Assembly (NCBI RefSeq): GCF_024834045.1 | Contig: NZ_JANUXW010000006.1 | Location: forward strand, 61,898-125,897 | Origin: Neisseria montereyensis | GTDB taxonomy: Bacteria; Pseudomonadota; Gammaproteobacteria; Burkholderiales; Neisseriaceae | Length of the DNA stretch: 64,000 nt | Direction of reading: 5' to 3' | In this document: positions 10,274 to 18,319 of the stretch, piece by piece | Numbering within the stretch: the first letter of the stretch is position 1 | How the letters are laid out: each line of letters opens with the position of its first letter | Program-made: the position numbers and the translations under genes | Notes under the pieces: generated by a model | Told to the model about the DNA's origin: nothing | Databases searched by the model: none | What the model saw: the letters and a program-made list of their open reading frames with translations, nothing else

Positions 10274-10816
10274 ATGAATATCATCCACACCGATATTGCC
10301 GATGTCAAAATTCTCGAACCTAAAGTATTTGGCGATGAGCGCGGTTTTTTTATGGAAACTTTTCGCGACGAATGGTTTAAAGCGAATGTCTGTAATCGGA
10401 CGTTCGTCCAAGAAAACCAGTCTAAATCGGCTGCCGGTGTTTTACGCGGCCTGCACTACCAAACTGCGAATACACAAGGCAAGCTGGTTCGCGTGGTTGC
10501 CGGCAGTATCTTCGATGTTGCCGTGGATTTGCGCCGCACTTCGCCGACATTTAAACATTGGGTAGGGGTAGAGCTTTCCGCCGAGAACAAACGGCAGCTT
10601 TGGGTTCCCGAAGGTTTTGCCCACGGCTTTTACGTTTTGGGTGAAAGTGCCGAATTGGTTTATAAATGTACCGATTACTACAACCCGCAAGCCGAACATT
10701 CGTTATTATGGAACGACCCCGCCATTAACATCAGTTGGCCGCTTAAAAATCAACCGATACTGTCAAATAAAGATGCCGATGGTAAAACATTGGCAGACGC
10801 CGTTTTATTTGATTAA
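10274..10816 (+). CDS. rmlC: dTDP-4-dehydrorhamnose 3,5-epimerase
   Basis: A 180-residue cupin epimerase. Family marks are the ERGFFMETFRDEWF block near residue 19, VLRGLHYQ near residue 58 (catalytic His), KLVRVVAGSIFDVAVDLR and WVPEGFAHGF near residue 115. It lies 115 bp after rmlA. The partner reductase RmlD, needed to finish dTDP-L-rhamnose, is not in this window. RmlC may therefore serve a pathway completed elsewhere or be a retained member of the rfbBAC block. A facing DUS pair follows at 10836-10872. Confidence 0.93.
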   Translation: MNIIHTDIADVKILEPKVFGDERGFFMETFRDEWFKANVCNRTFVQENQSKSAAGVLRGLHYQTANTQGKLVRVVAGSIFDVAVDLRRTSPTFKHWVGVELSAENKRQLWVPEGFAHGFYVLGESAELVYKCTDYYNPQAEHSLLWNDPAINISWPLKNQPILSNKDADGKTLADAVLFD

Positions 10817-10835
10817 ATTAAAATAAAGCCATCTA

Positions 10836-10872
10836 TTTCAGACGGCCTGTTAAGTTATCAGGCCGTCTGAAA
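10836..10872 (+). terminator. DUS inverted pair after rmlC
   Basis: TTTCAGACGGCCTG and its complement form a 14-bp stem with a 9-nt loop. The DUS orientation is reversed relative to most pairs here. There is no strong T-run, so termination strength is uncertain. Confidence 0.6.
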
Positions 10873-10892
10873 ACATACAGAGCACCATACTC

Positions 10893-11960
10893 ATGACCGA
10901 AAACATTGCCATCAGCATTAACCGTTTCAGCCGCGGCGGCGGTATGGAAAGCTATACTTTCGATTTGGTGCGTGCCTTTTCCGCCCAAAACCATCGTATC
11001 CGTATTTATGCAACAAAATTCGACACCACACTACCGGAATACGCGCAAATTGATCCGCAACTGATTAATCAGAAACACACTCCGAAAAAGTTACGGCCGT
11101 TTTTCTTTACACACCAGCTTCAAAAATGCCGACTGGCAAACGAGCGACTTATTGCCTGCAACCCTAGCGACCATGCCGATATTTTTATCTGCGGCGGCAC
11201 CCATTTAGGCCATGTAAACAATATGGCACCACAAACCAACCTTATGAAGAGGTTGCTGGATCGATTCATTATCCACCGCAACCGCACCAACTACCGCACC
11301 GCAAAATCCATTATGGCGCATTCGGCACTCATGGCACGCGAATTAAACGAACTTTATGGCGTGCCGTCTGAAAAAATCCATGTAGTGTATCCACCTGCCG
11401 ATACCGAACGTTTCTCACCTGCTTCGCCGGAAGAAATTGCCGCCATTCGCGCACGATACGGATTCAAAGATTACGAAACCGTTTTTCTGTTTCCCTCTAC
11501 CGGGCATAAGCGAAAAGGTTTTGATATGTTGGCCGATTTTTTCACGCAAACCGATCTGCCGGTGAAACTTGCCGTAGCCGGCTCACCGCTGCCCCGGCCA
11601 ATGAAAAACATTATCGAACTCGGTTTCTGTAAAAATATGCCCGAACTTTACCGCGCCGCCGACTACACCATTATGGCCTCGCTATACGAGCCTTTCGGTT
11701 TGGTCGGCGTAGAATCGCTGTTAAGCGGCACCCGTGTTGTATTGGCAGATAATATCGGTAGTGTTGAAGTAATGAACGATAAGGCCGGATTCTTTTTCTC
11801 GCGTACCAACCCTGAAACTTTGGCCGATGCCATACAAAAAGCAGTCGCACTGAAAGAAAGTGACAAGCACAAACTAACCAACCCTACCGAAGCGTTAACC
11901 TACAACCCTTCGTTACAAGCACATTTTATCGCGCTTCAAGCCATGCTTGAGGCCGTCTGA
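10893..11960 (+). CDS. Family 4 glycosyltransferase, LPS-core type
   Basis: A 355-residue GT-B retaining glycosyltransferase resembling WaaG/RfaG-like enzymes. The N-terminus has the RFSRGGGMESY glycine-rich loop. The C-terminal domain has FPSTGHKRKGFD near residue 205 and the EX7E motif in EPFGLVGVESLLSGTRVVLA near residue 267. It is probably cytoplasmic and membrane-associated, acting on a lipid-linked or LPS-core acceptor. The reading frame ends exactly in a DUS (GCC GTC TGA), which supplies the stop codon. gmhB, a heptose-pathway gene, follows by 10 bp, favouring an LPS-core role. Confidence 0.83.
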   Translation: MTENIAISINRFSRGGGMESYTFDLVRAFSAQNHRIRIYATKFDTTLPEYAQIDPQLINQKHTPKKLRPFFFTHQLQKCRLANERLIACNPSDHADIFICGGTHLGHVNNMAPQTNLMKRLLDRFIIHRNRTNYRTAKSIMAHSALMARELNELYGVPSEKIHVVYPPADTERFSPASPEEIAAIRARYGFKDYETVFLFPSTGHKRKGFDMLADFFTQTDLPVKLAVAGSPLPRPMKNIIELGFCKNMPELYRAADYTIMASLYEPFGLVGVESLLSGTRVVLADNIGSVEVMNDKAGFFFSRTNPETLADAIQKAVALKESDKHKLTNPTEALTYNPSLQAHFIALQAMLEAV

Positions 11961-11970
11961 AAGGCATACG

Positions 11971-12552
11971 ATGAAACTGATTATTCTCGACCGCGACGGT
12001 GTTATCAACCAAGACCGCGACGATTTTGTAAAATCCGTTGATGAGTGGGTACCGCTAAACGGCAGCATGGATGCCATCGCCTTTCTCACCGAAGCCGGTT
12101 ATACCGTTGCCGTGGCCACCAACCAATCGGGCATAGGCCGCAAACTGTTTACCATGCAGGATTTAACCGAAATGCACAATAAAATGCACCGCTTGGTTTT
12201 ACAGGCCGGCGGCAGAATAGAAGGCATTTGGTTTTGCCCGCATATGGCCGATGATCATTGCGAATGCCGCAAGCCTAAACCCGGCATGATTATCGATATT
12301 TTAGACCGCTTTAAGGCGGATGCCGCTTCAACTTGGTTAGTCGGCGATAGTTTGCGCGATTTACAAGCCATTGCCGCAGTGGGCGGCAAGCCCGCATTGG
12401 TATTAACCGGAAAAGGCAAAAAAACCTTGGCTCAACATGGCGACGATCTGCCGGAAAATACACAAATTTTTAATGACTTGCTCGATTTTTCCCAATACCT
12501 GATGCGTCAAGAAACACAACAGACTGCTGCCGATGAAACAGAGGCCGTCTGA
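11971..12552 (+). CDS. gmhB: D-glycero-beta-D-manno-heptose-1,7-bisphosphate 7-phosphatase
   Basis: A 193-residue HAD phosphatase of ADP-heptose synthesis for the LPS inner core. The ATG at 11971 begins MKLIILDRDGVINQD, with the nucleophile Asp in DRDG; an in-frame ATG at 11947 lies inside the previous gene. The zinc-binding loop CPHMADDHCECRKPKPGM is visible near residue 92, and GDSLRDLQA is the last HAD motif. The stop codon is again supplied by a DUS (GCC GTC TGA at 12544-12552). It is followed by the acyltransferase gene in the same orientation. Confidence 0.93.
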   Translation: MKLIILDRDGVINQDRDDFVKSVDEWVPLNGSMDAIAFLTEAGYTVAVATNQSGIGRKLFTMQDLTEMHNKMHRLVLQAGGRIEGIWFCPHMADDHCECRKPKPGMIIDILDRFKADAASTWLVGDSLRDLQAIAAVGGKPALVLTGKGKKTLAQHGDDLPENTQIFNDLLDFSQYLMRQETQQTAADETEAV

Positions 12553-12577
12553 AACCCTGATTTAAGAAAGATTTTTT

Positions 12578-13315
12578 ATGCTTTATATCCGTAATCTGAT
12601 TTACTGGCTGGTATTGGTGCTTATCACCCCGCCGATGTTTCTGCTGATTCTGCCCGCCGCCCTAATACCCAAAGGGGCCAACCGTGTCGGACGGGCATGG
12701 GCTTTGATTTTAATGTGGCTGCTTAAAAATGTTATCGGTCTGAAATACCGCGTTATCGGGCGTGAAAACATCCCTGCGCAACCATCGATTATTTGCAGCA
12801 AACACCAATCCGGTTGGGAAACATTGGCATTGCAGGAAGTGTTTCCATTGCAAGTTTATGTAGCCAAAAAAGAATTATTCAAACTGCCGTTTTTCGGTTG
12901 GGGTTTGAAAATTGCCAAAACCATCGGTATCGACCGCAAAAATACCGCTCAAGCCAACCGCCAACTGATTGAACAAGGCTTGGCGCGTAAAAAAGAAGGC
13001 TTTTGGATTACGATTTTCCCCGAAGGCACACGCATCCCCCCCGGACAACGCGGCCGATACAAACTTGGTGCCGCCCGTATGGCCAAAATGTTTGAAATGG
13101 ATTTGGTTCCGGTCGCCCTCAACAGCGGCGAATTTTGGCCGCGTAACGCCTTTCTGAAATACCCCGGCGAAATCACTATGGTGATTGGCAAACCCGTTGC
13201 CCACGATAGCGATAGTGCCGATAAACTGATGGCAGAATGTGAAAACTGGATTGAAAGCCAACAAAGGCAAATTGAAGGCGCAGGCCCTTTCGCAGCATCC
13301 CGCACAAATAACTAA
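12578..13315 (+). CDS. 1-acyl-sn-glycerol-3-phosphate acyltransferase family protein
   Basis: A 245-residue PlsC/LPLAT-family membrane enzyme. An N-terminal hydrophobic segment covers about residues 5-30. Motif I reads KHQSGWE (HX4E in place of the common HX4D, a known variant in betaproteobacteria), motif III is FPEGTRIPPG and motif IV-like LVPVALNSG. It would acylate lysophosphatidic acid to phosphatidic acid, or a related acceptor; Neisseria have more than one such enzyme (NlaA, NlaB), and I cannot choose. It is 2 bp from the metallopeptidase gene downstream. Confidence 0.87.
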   Translation: MLYIRNLIYWLVLVLITPPMFLLILPAALIPKGANRVGRAWALILMWLLKNVIGLKYRVIGRENIPAQPSIICSKHQSGWETLALQEVFPLQVYVAKKELFKLPFFGWGLKIAKTIGIDRKNTAQANRQLIEQGLARKKEGFWITIFPEGTRIPPGQRGRYKLGAARMAKMFEMDLVPVALNSGEFWPRNAFLKYPGEITMVIGKPVAHDSDSADKLMAECENWIESQQRQIEGAGPFAASRTNN

Positions 13316-13317
13316 CC

Positions 13318-14028
13318 ATGCGCTTTACCCATACCCTTTCAGACGGCCTGAATATACTTATCGAGCTGAAACGCAGCGCTAAGAAAAACATTATCTTACG
13401 CCCGCTTTCAACAAACAGTATCCGCCTTAATATTCCCCCGTATGTCAACTCGAAACAGCTTCAATCATGGCTGCGGCAAAACGAAGCCATACTCCGCAAA
13501 ACCCTCAGCCGTGCACCAACTGCTACCGTGTCGGCTGAGCAAATGCCCGAACATATTCTCTACCGTGGGGCATATCACAAGCTAAACATTCACAACCTGC
13601 CCGATATCTATCACGCCCCGCCCAATATCCTATTGCCAGATATACCTTGGCCGCAACAAAAAACACAGCTCAGGCATTACCTAACCGAACGCGCTGCCGA
13701 AATTTTGCTGCCGCGCCTGCACTACCATGCCGAAAACTTATCGCTCACGCCTGCCGCTATGGCGTTGAGCAATGCCAAAACCTTTTGGGGCGTATGCCGC
13801 AGCCGAACCGGCATACGCCTGAATTGGCGATTAATTGGTGCACCCGATTTTGTGATTGATTATATTTGCATTCATGAATTGTGCCATCTACCCCACCCCA
13901 ACCACAGCAAACAATTCTGGGCGATGGTAAACCATCATACCCCACACACCCATAATGCCAAACAATGGTTAAAGCAATATGGATCGGAATTATTTTTATT
14001 GGATAACACAAACAATCAGGCCGTCTGA
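13318..14028 (+). CDS. YgjP-like M48-type metallopeptidase (DUF45)
   Basis: A 236-residue soluble protein with the zinc-protease motif HELCH followed by LPHPNHSKQFW near residue 190, which is the WLM/YgjP pattern. Upstream is the family KTFWGVCRSRTGIRLNWRL block. There is no signal peptide, so it is cytoplasmic. The N-terminus contains a translated DUS (LSDGLN), and the stop codon comes from another DUS at 14020-14028. It is convergent with grxD, and the two share one DUS-pair terminator. The physiological substrate of this family is not well defined. Confidence 0.85.
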   Translation: MRFTHTLSDGLNILIELKRSAKKNIILRPLSTNSIRLNIPPYVNSKQLQSWLRQNEAILRKTLSRAPTATVSAEQMPEHILYRGAYHKLNIHNLPDIYHAPPNILLPDIPWPQQKTQLRHYLTERAAEILLPRLHYHAENLSLTPAAMALSNAKTFWGVCRSRTGIRLNWRLIGAPDFVIDYICIHELCHLPHPNHSKQFWAMVNHHTPHTHNAKQWLKQYGSELFLLDNTNNQAV

Positions 14029-14045
14029 AAAATATTCAGACGGCC
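14019..14045. terminator. Bidirectional DUS-pair terminator
   Basis: GGCCGTCTGAA, a 5-nt spacer and TTCAGACGGCC form an 11-bp stem between the convergent YgjP-like gene and grxD. The left arm overlaps the YgjP-like stop codon. Confidence 0.8.
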
Positions 14046-14067
14046 TAAGCTTTAACACCATGCAAAC

Positions 14068-14379
14068 TTAGGCTTGTTTCAAAGCCTCTTCCAATTCACC
14101 AGCTTCATACATTTCCATCATAATATCGGAACCGCCTAAGAATTCACCGTTCACATACAATTGCGGAATGGTCGGCCAATTGCTGTATTCTTTAATGCCT
14201 TGGCGCACATCATCGTTTTCCAATACATTAACGGTTACAAAATCATTGCAACCGGCAGCTTGCAAAAGCTGTACCGCACGAGATGAAAAACCGCATTGCG
14301 GAAACTGTTTGGTGCCTTTCATAAATAAAACGACACGGTGTGTGTTCACCACTTCTTTGATTTGTTCTTGAATGCTCAT
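14068..14379 (-). CDS. grxD: Monothiol glutaredoxin, Grx4 family
   Basis: A 103-residue cytoplasmic monothiol glutaredoxin. The CGFS active site is at residues 28-31 within KGTKQFPQCGFSSRAVQ, followed by WPTIPQLYVNGEFLGGSD, the glutathione-binding TIPQ(L/V)F-like region. Grx4 proteins bind [2Fe-2S] clusters with BolA partners and help deliver iron-sulfur clusters. AGGAAG precedes the start. Monocistronic, with a DUS terminator after it. Confidence 0.95.
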   Translation of the reverse strand: MSIQEQIKEVVNTHRVVLFMKGTKQFPQCGFSSRAVQLLQAAGCNDFVTVNVLENDDVRQGIKEYSNWPTIPQLYVNGEFLGGSDIMMEMYEAGELEEALKQA

Positions 14380-14432
14380 ATTAATCGACTTCCTGAATAA
14401 AAATAAAAAATCAGCCGCTATTATAACGTGCT

Positions 14433-15347
14433 TTAACCGGCCGACGGTATTTTCCTGCTCCTTTTATTACTTAATATAATGCCACCGAAGATGGTTGCAA
14501 TACCGATTAAGTGATAAAAATAAAATTTTTCGTTTAATAATGTGACCGCGGCCAACACCCCGAAAACAGGAATCAGATAAATGGTCAGCCCGGCACTCAA
14601 CGCCCCCACGCGCACGATTAACGCGGTATAGCAGCAATACGCCACCAAAGAGGGGAAAATACCCACATAAGCCAACCCGATAACGGTATGCGAATTCCAC
14701 ACAATCGTTCCGCCACCCGATAATTCCCATAAAGAGAATCCCAACAATATCGGCAAAGCCAACATCATCTGCACGGCCATCAAACCGAAACGGTTGATTT
14801 CCAAAGGCATATCACGCATCCATAAGGTATAAAACGCCCAACACACCACCGCTAGAAACATCCATAAATCACCGTCATTCGGATGTAAAGCTAAAATATT
14901 GCCCCAATGCCCCTGCACAATAATGGTGACCACCCCAACCAACGACAGCAATAAACCAACTATCTGAAAACGGTTTAATTTTTGGCCGTAAAACAGAGAG
15001 CCAATCAGCATAATCAATATTGGGGAACATGAATTCAGCAACAAGAGATTGGTGCCCGAAGTGGTTTGCGCGCCGATATAAACCAACGTATTGAAAGCCG
15101 CGATGCCGGTAAGCGCGGTGCCGACCACCCGAACCACATTTTTCCGATAAAGTGCCTTGTCGTGACGGATAATTTTCCACACAAACGGCAATAAAATCAT
15201 CAGCGAAATCAGCCAACGCCCAAACGATAAAGTCAACGGCGGGAAATCGCCGCGCAAGCTCCTTGCCGCAATCACATTACCCGCCCACAACAGGGGCGGG
15301 ATGACCAACAACGGCAGATTTTTAAAAATAGAAGTTTGCGCCGTCAT
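14433..15347 (-). CDS. EamA/DMT-family transporter
   Basis: A 304-residue integral membrane protein with about ten hydrophobic segments arranged as two EamA repeats. It starts NLPLLVIPPLLWAGNVIAARSL, typical of the drug/metabolite transporter superfamily; the second repeat begins near residue 160 (LWMFLAVVCWAFYTLWMRD). A short basic tail (RSRK) is cytoplasmic. The substrate is unknown. It lies 26 bp downstream of argC on the same strand and could be cotranscribed with it. Confidence 0.85.
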   Translation of the reverse strand: MTAQTSIFKNLPLLVIPPLLWAGNVIAARSLRGDFPPLTLSFGRWLISLMILLPFVWKIIRHDKALYRKNVVRVVGTALTGIAAFNTLVYIGAQTTSGTNLLLLNSCSPILIMLIGSLFYGQKLNRFQIVGLLLSLVGVVTIIVQGHWGNILALHPNDGDLWMFLAVVCWAFYTLWMRDMPLEINRFGLMAVQMMLALPILLGFSLWELSGGGTIVWNSHTVIGLAYVGIFPSLVAYCCYTALIVRVGALSAGLTIYLIPVFGVLAAVTLLNEKFYFYHLIGIATIFGGIILSNKRSRKIPSAG

Positions 15348-15373
15348 GCCTCTTCACTCTCTCTATCAACCTA

Positions 15374-16417
15374 CTATGGCAGCAACGGCACATTACCCAA
15401 TCCGGCCTGCTCTTCAAAACCAAACATAATATTCATATTTTGAACCGCCTGCCCGGCCGCACCTTTCACCAGATTATCAAGCACGGATAACACAATCCAA
15501 ACATCTTGCTCCGGCGCGCGCTGCACACTGATACGGCAAAGGTTCGCACCGCGCACACTGCGTGTTTCCGGCGCACTGCCCGACGGCATCACATCGACAA
15601 ACGGGCTGTTTTCATAAAAACGGCTCAAAATATTGTGCGGATCGGTATCGGGTTGCAAATGCAGATAAATAGTGGCGTGCATACCGCGTATCATCGGCGT
15701 TAAATGGGGAACGAAAATAAAATTGTCGGCAATATTGTTTTGCAAACTGTTGATGATTTGTTTGAATTCCGGCAAATGGCGGTGTCCGCCCACGCCGTAT
15801 GCTTTAAAATTATCGCCCACTTCGCAAAACAAGCTGCCGATATTGCCCTTACGCCCCGAACCTGAAACCCCTGTTTTACAATCGGCAATCAGCGGATAAT
15901 TCTCTTTCAGACGGCCTTCTTTCAACAATGGCAGCAACGGCAGGGAAACACAAGTCGGATAGCAGCCGGGCACGGCCACCAAGCGTGCATCTTTAATGGC
16001 ATCATGATTCATTTCACACAAACCATATACCGCATCGGCCACCTCTTTCGGGCTGGTATGGGTGGTGCCATACCATTTTTCCCAAGTCGGAATATCTTTC
16101 AAGCGGTAGTCGGCAGATAAGTCGATAACGCGCACACCTTTTTCCAATAAGGCCGGCACGTCTTTCATCGCAACCGCATGCGGAGTGGCAAAAAAGACCA
16201 CGTCACATTGTTCCAAAGCAGCCTCTTCCGGCGCTTGGAAAGCCAAGTCATACACACCGCGCAGGCTGGGGAAATAATCTGCCACGGCTACGCCCGCTTC
16301 ACCACGGCTGGTAACGGCGGTGACTTCAACATTGGGATGCGCCGCCAATAAGCGCAATAATTCGACACCGGTATAACCTGTTGCACCGACAATGCCGACT
16401 TTGATACGGTTTGTCAT
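15374..16417 (-). CDS. argC: N-acetyl-gamma-glutamyl-phosphate reductase
   Basis: A 347-residue cytoplasmic enzyme of arginine synthesis that reduces N-acetylglutamyl phosphate with NADPH. It begins with the Rossmann motif [18 protein letters not shown], and the catalytic Cys is in AVPGCYPTC near residue 150. [14 protein letters not shown] near residue 238 is a further family block. Length is normal. A DUS lies inside the gene (about 15907). The EamA gene follows closely on the same strand. Confidence 0.96.
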   Translation of the reverse strand: MTNRIKVGIVGATGYTGVELLRLLAAHPNVEVTAVTSRGEAGVAVADYFPSLRGVYDLAFQAPEEAALEQCDVVFFATPHAVAMKDVPALLEKGVRVIDLSADYRLKDIPTWEKWYGTTHTSPKEVADAVYGLCEMNHDAIKDARLVAVPGCYPTCVSLPLLPLLKEGRLKENYPLIADCKTGVSGSGRKGNIGSLFCEVGDNFKAYGVGGHRHLPEFKQIINSLQNNIADNFIFVPHLTPMIRGMHATIYLHLQPDTDPHNILSRFYENSPFVDVMPSGSAPETRSVRGANLCRISVQRAPEQDVWIVLSVLDNLVKGAAGQAVQNMNIMFGFEEQAGLGNVPLLP

Positions 16418-16482
16418 TTTAAGCTCCTCAAGATATCAATATCATTATGTAGTACAGTGAAATTGTTAGTATAAGTGCAAAC

Positions 16483-16518
16483 AGGCCGTCTGAAAAGCAA
16501 CAATCTTTCAGACGGCCT
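16483..16518. terminator. DUS-pair terminator between nnrS and argC
   Basis: AGGCCGTCTGAAA and its complement make a 13-bp stem with a 10-nt loop, just past the nnrS stop on the minus strand and upstream of argC. Confidence 0.75.
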
Positions 16519-16549
16519 ATTCTCTTTAACTTATTCATATTCGGTATGC

Positions 16550-17704
16550 TTAACCCGGCTTACCATCGGCACGCGGCACCACCAACCACGGGATATAGCG
16601 GCAGGCATACAATAATAAAGATAAGGCAAATAAAACCGCCGAGAAACGGATACTATGCGTATAGGCCGTTCCCCCGACAAACACCGCCAAAGTACGCACT
16701 AAAGTAGCAGCAACCATCAGCCAAAACGCCAGCGGCATCGGTTTCGGCGCAGGATAAATCGAATGGCCGGTATGCCCCAAGGCTGTACGCGCCATCATGC
16801 CGACCGTGAGCAAACCGATACCGCCGACACCGATAAAATGTACGCCCAAACTCAGATAAGCCGGTTTCCATTGTGCCACGCCGACGGTTGCCAAACCCAA
16901 AGCCGTAAACAGATAACCGACAAACAAAACCCACAACATCGGTTCACGCAATACCGCTTTATGCCACCAACGGAACACCTGCACAAAATTAATCACACCG
17001 GCCGCCAATGCAAACAACGCTGCCAACGGCAACGCCGTCTGAAACAACATCAAAACCGCGGCCAACATCGGCAGAACCAAAGCCGATAAAGCCACCCACA
17101 TCGGCGTTTGCACTTGCTGAATGCCTAACCGTTTCGAGGTGAAAAACGGCATAATCCGCATACCCACCAAACCGATAAAGCCTGCCATCATAATCAGCCC
17201 GGATAATAAACCGTTCAACAACGCCCCTGCCTGAAAAGGCTGCAAATAAAGATGAAAAACCGCATGCGTCAGCCCGAAAACAAACAGTGCCACTACGGCA
17301 ATATAATTACGCGAATTGCGGCTGCGGATAACCGGCAAAGCCATGCACACCGCCGCATACCAGAAAAATAAAGTGCCGAATACCCCGCTAACCGCCGTAC
17401 CATACGGAAAATACAATGCAATCCGCGCCACCAGCCAGCAAGCGGCCAATCCGAACAAAGCGGCGCCACGGGTCGGCGGCTGTTTGGTCCAAGTTGCCAC
17501 CGCCGTTAATAAAAACCCCACCACAACCGCACCGGAATAGCCCCAAATCATTTCATGGGCATGCCAATAAAAACCGGGCATCTCTACCGTACCCAAATAG
17601 CCGAAACCCCACAACAACACCGAAATCATCCCGAAAAGTGCGGCCAATATATAAAACGGGCGAAATGCCATCGCCCATACCGGATGAGAAAATAAAGTGT
17701 TCAT
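16550..17704 (-). CDS. nnrS: NnrS family haem/copper membrane protein
   Basis: A 384-residue polytopic membrane protein with about twelve hydrophobic segments. The family pattern is clear: HPVWAMAFRPFYILAALF at the N-terminus, WHAHEMIWGYSGAVVVGFLLTAV near residue 43, MRIMPFFTSKR near residue 182, and HFIGVGGIGLLTVGMMARTALGH near residue 288. NnrS proteins protect against nitrosative stress and are usually controlled by NO-responsive regulators such as NsrR. The nsrR and hemerythrin-like genes follow upstream, which fits. A DUS lies inside the gene (about 17035). Confidence 0.92.
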   Translation of the reverse strand: MNTLFSHPVWAMAFRPFYILAALFGMISVLLWGFGYLGTVEMPGFYWHAHEMIWGYSGAVVVGFLLTAVATWTKQPPTRGAALFGLAACWLVARIALYFPYGTAVSGVFGTLFFWYAAVCMALPVIRSRNSRNYIAVVALFVFGLTHAVFHLYLQPFQAGALLNGLLSGLIMMAGFIGLVGMRIMPFFTSKRLGIQQVQTPMWVALSALVLPMLAAVLMLFQTALPLAALFALAAGVINFVQVFRWWHKAVLREPMLWVLFVGYLFTALGLATVGVAQWKPAYLSLGVHFIGVGGIGLLTVGMMARTALGHTGHSIYPAPKPMPLAFWLMVAATLVRTLAVFVGGTAYTHSIRFSAVLFALSLLLYACRYIPWLVVPRADGKPG

Positions 17705-17726
17705 GGTTAAGGTTCCTTATTATCTA

Positions 17727-17755
17727 ATTATCTTCTGATAATGATCATCATACGG
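17727..17755. promoter_or_regulatory. Candidate Fur-like or other operator upstream of nnrS
   Basis: ATTATC-TTCT-GATAAT is a perfect 6-bp inverted repeat at 17727-17742. The right part continues as GATAATGATCATC, close to two of the three hexamers of a Fur box. It lies 22 bp before the nnrS start on the minus strand, in promoter position. The regulator is inferred, not shown. Confidence 0.35.
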
Positions 17756-17877
17756 GCAGCCTATTTTAAATATTCATATCCCCCAAACAGCCGTCTGAAA
17801 TACTGAATACTGTTTATTTTGAACCGCTACAATATTATGATTGATTACACTGCTTAGGCCGTCTGAAAAACCATTGC

Positions 17878-18243
17878 CTAATTCAAAAAAGGCTCGATTG
17901 CCGGAAACAATTCCCGCTCTTCAAAACGGGCATGTGCCCGCAAGGTTTGTGCAAATTCGATATTCCAATCGGCATTATCATATTTAGGCTCGGCCATCAT
18001 TTTTCTTAACACGGCATGATCGGTTTCAAAGCGGCTTTTTAATGCGGCATCGATTTGCGGCCAATGCGGTGCAAATTGCCGCTCCTCAGATAAAAAATGC
18101 GCCAATAATTCCGGAATCTGCGCTTCTATTTCGGCCTGATGGCTGATATGGGGTTCGCGCAAAATCCTCAAACACAACACCAGCGCATGATGATGCTCAC
18201 GGGAAAGTAAAACCAAATCAGGATGGCGTTTTAAAGGCTTCAC
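17878..18243 (-). CDS. Hemerythrin HHE-domain protein
   Basis: A 121-residue cytoplasmic four-helix protein. Candidate iron ligands are HHHA near residue 17, HFLSEE near residue 49, DHAVLR near residue 75 and HARFEERE near residue 105, the pattern of a hemerythrin-like di-iron site. It starts at a GTG (18243); no ATG is available nearby. It is divergent from nsrR, sharing a 76-bp intergenic region with an NsrR-type palindrome. Small hemerythrin-like proteins in such settings bind O2 or NO or act in nitrosative damage repair; the exact role is inferred. Confidence 0.87.
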   Translation of the reverse strand: MKPLKRHPDLVLLSREHHHALVLCLRILREPHISHQAEIEAQIPELLAHFLSEERQFAPHWPQIDAALKSRFETDHAVLRKMMAEPKYDNADWNIEFAQTLRAHARFEERELFPAIEPFLN

Positions 18244-18268
18244 GGCGGTATCCGCTGGATTATTTTAT

Positions 18269-18291
18269 AAGTTTCATATATTATGAAACTT
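18269..18291. promoter_or_regulatory. NsrR-type operator between hemerythrin gene and nsrR
   Basis: A 23-bp dyad with 11-bp halves AAGTTTCATAT and TTATGAAACTT around one central base; outer bases extend the perfect palindrome to 18267-18293. The layout matches the 11-1-11 NsrR consensus (AAG-T---AT ... AT---A-CTT). It lies 29 bp before the nsrR start and 26 bp before the divergent hemerythrin start, so it could control both. Confidence 0.7.
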
Positions 18292-18319
18292 ATATACAGA
18301 TGAAGTCAAATAAGCTTAT

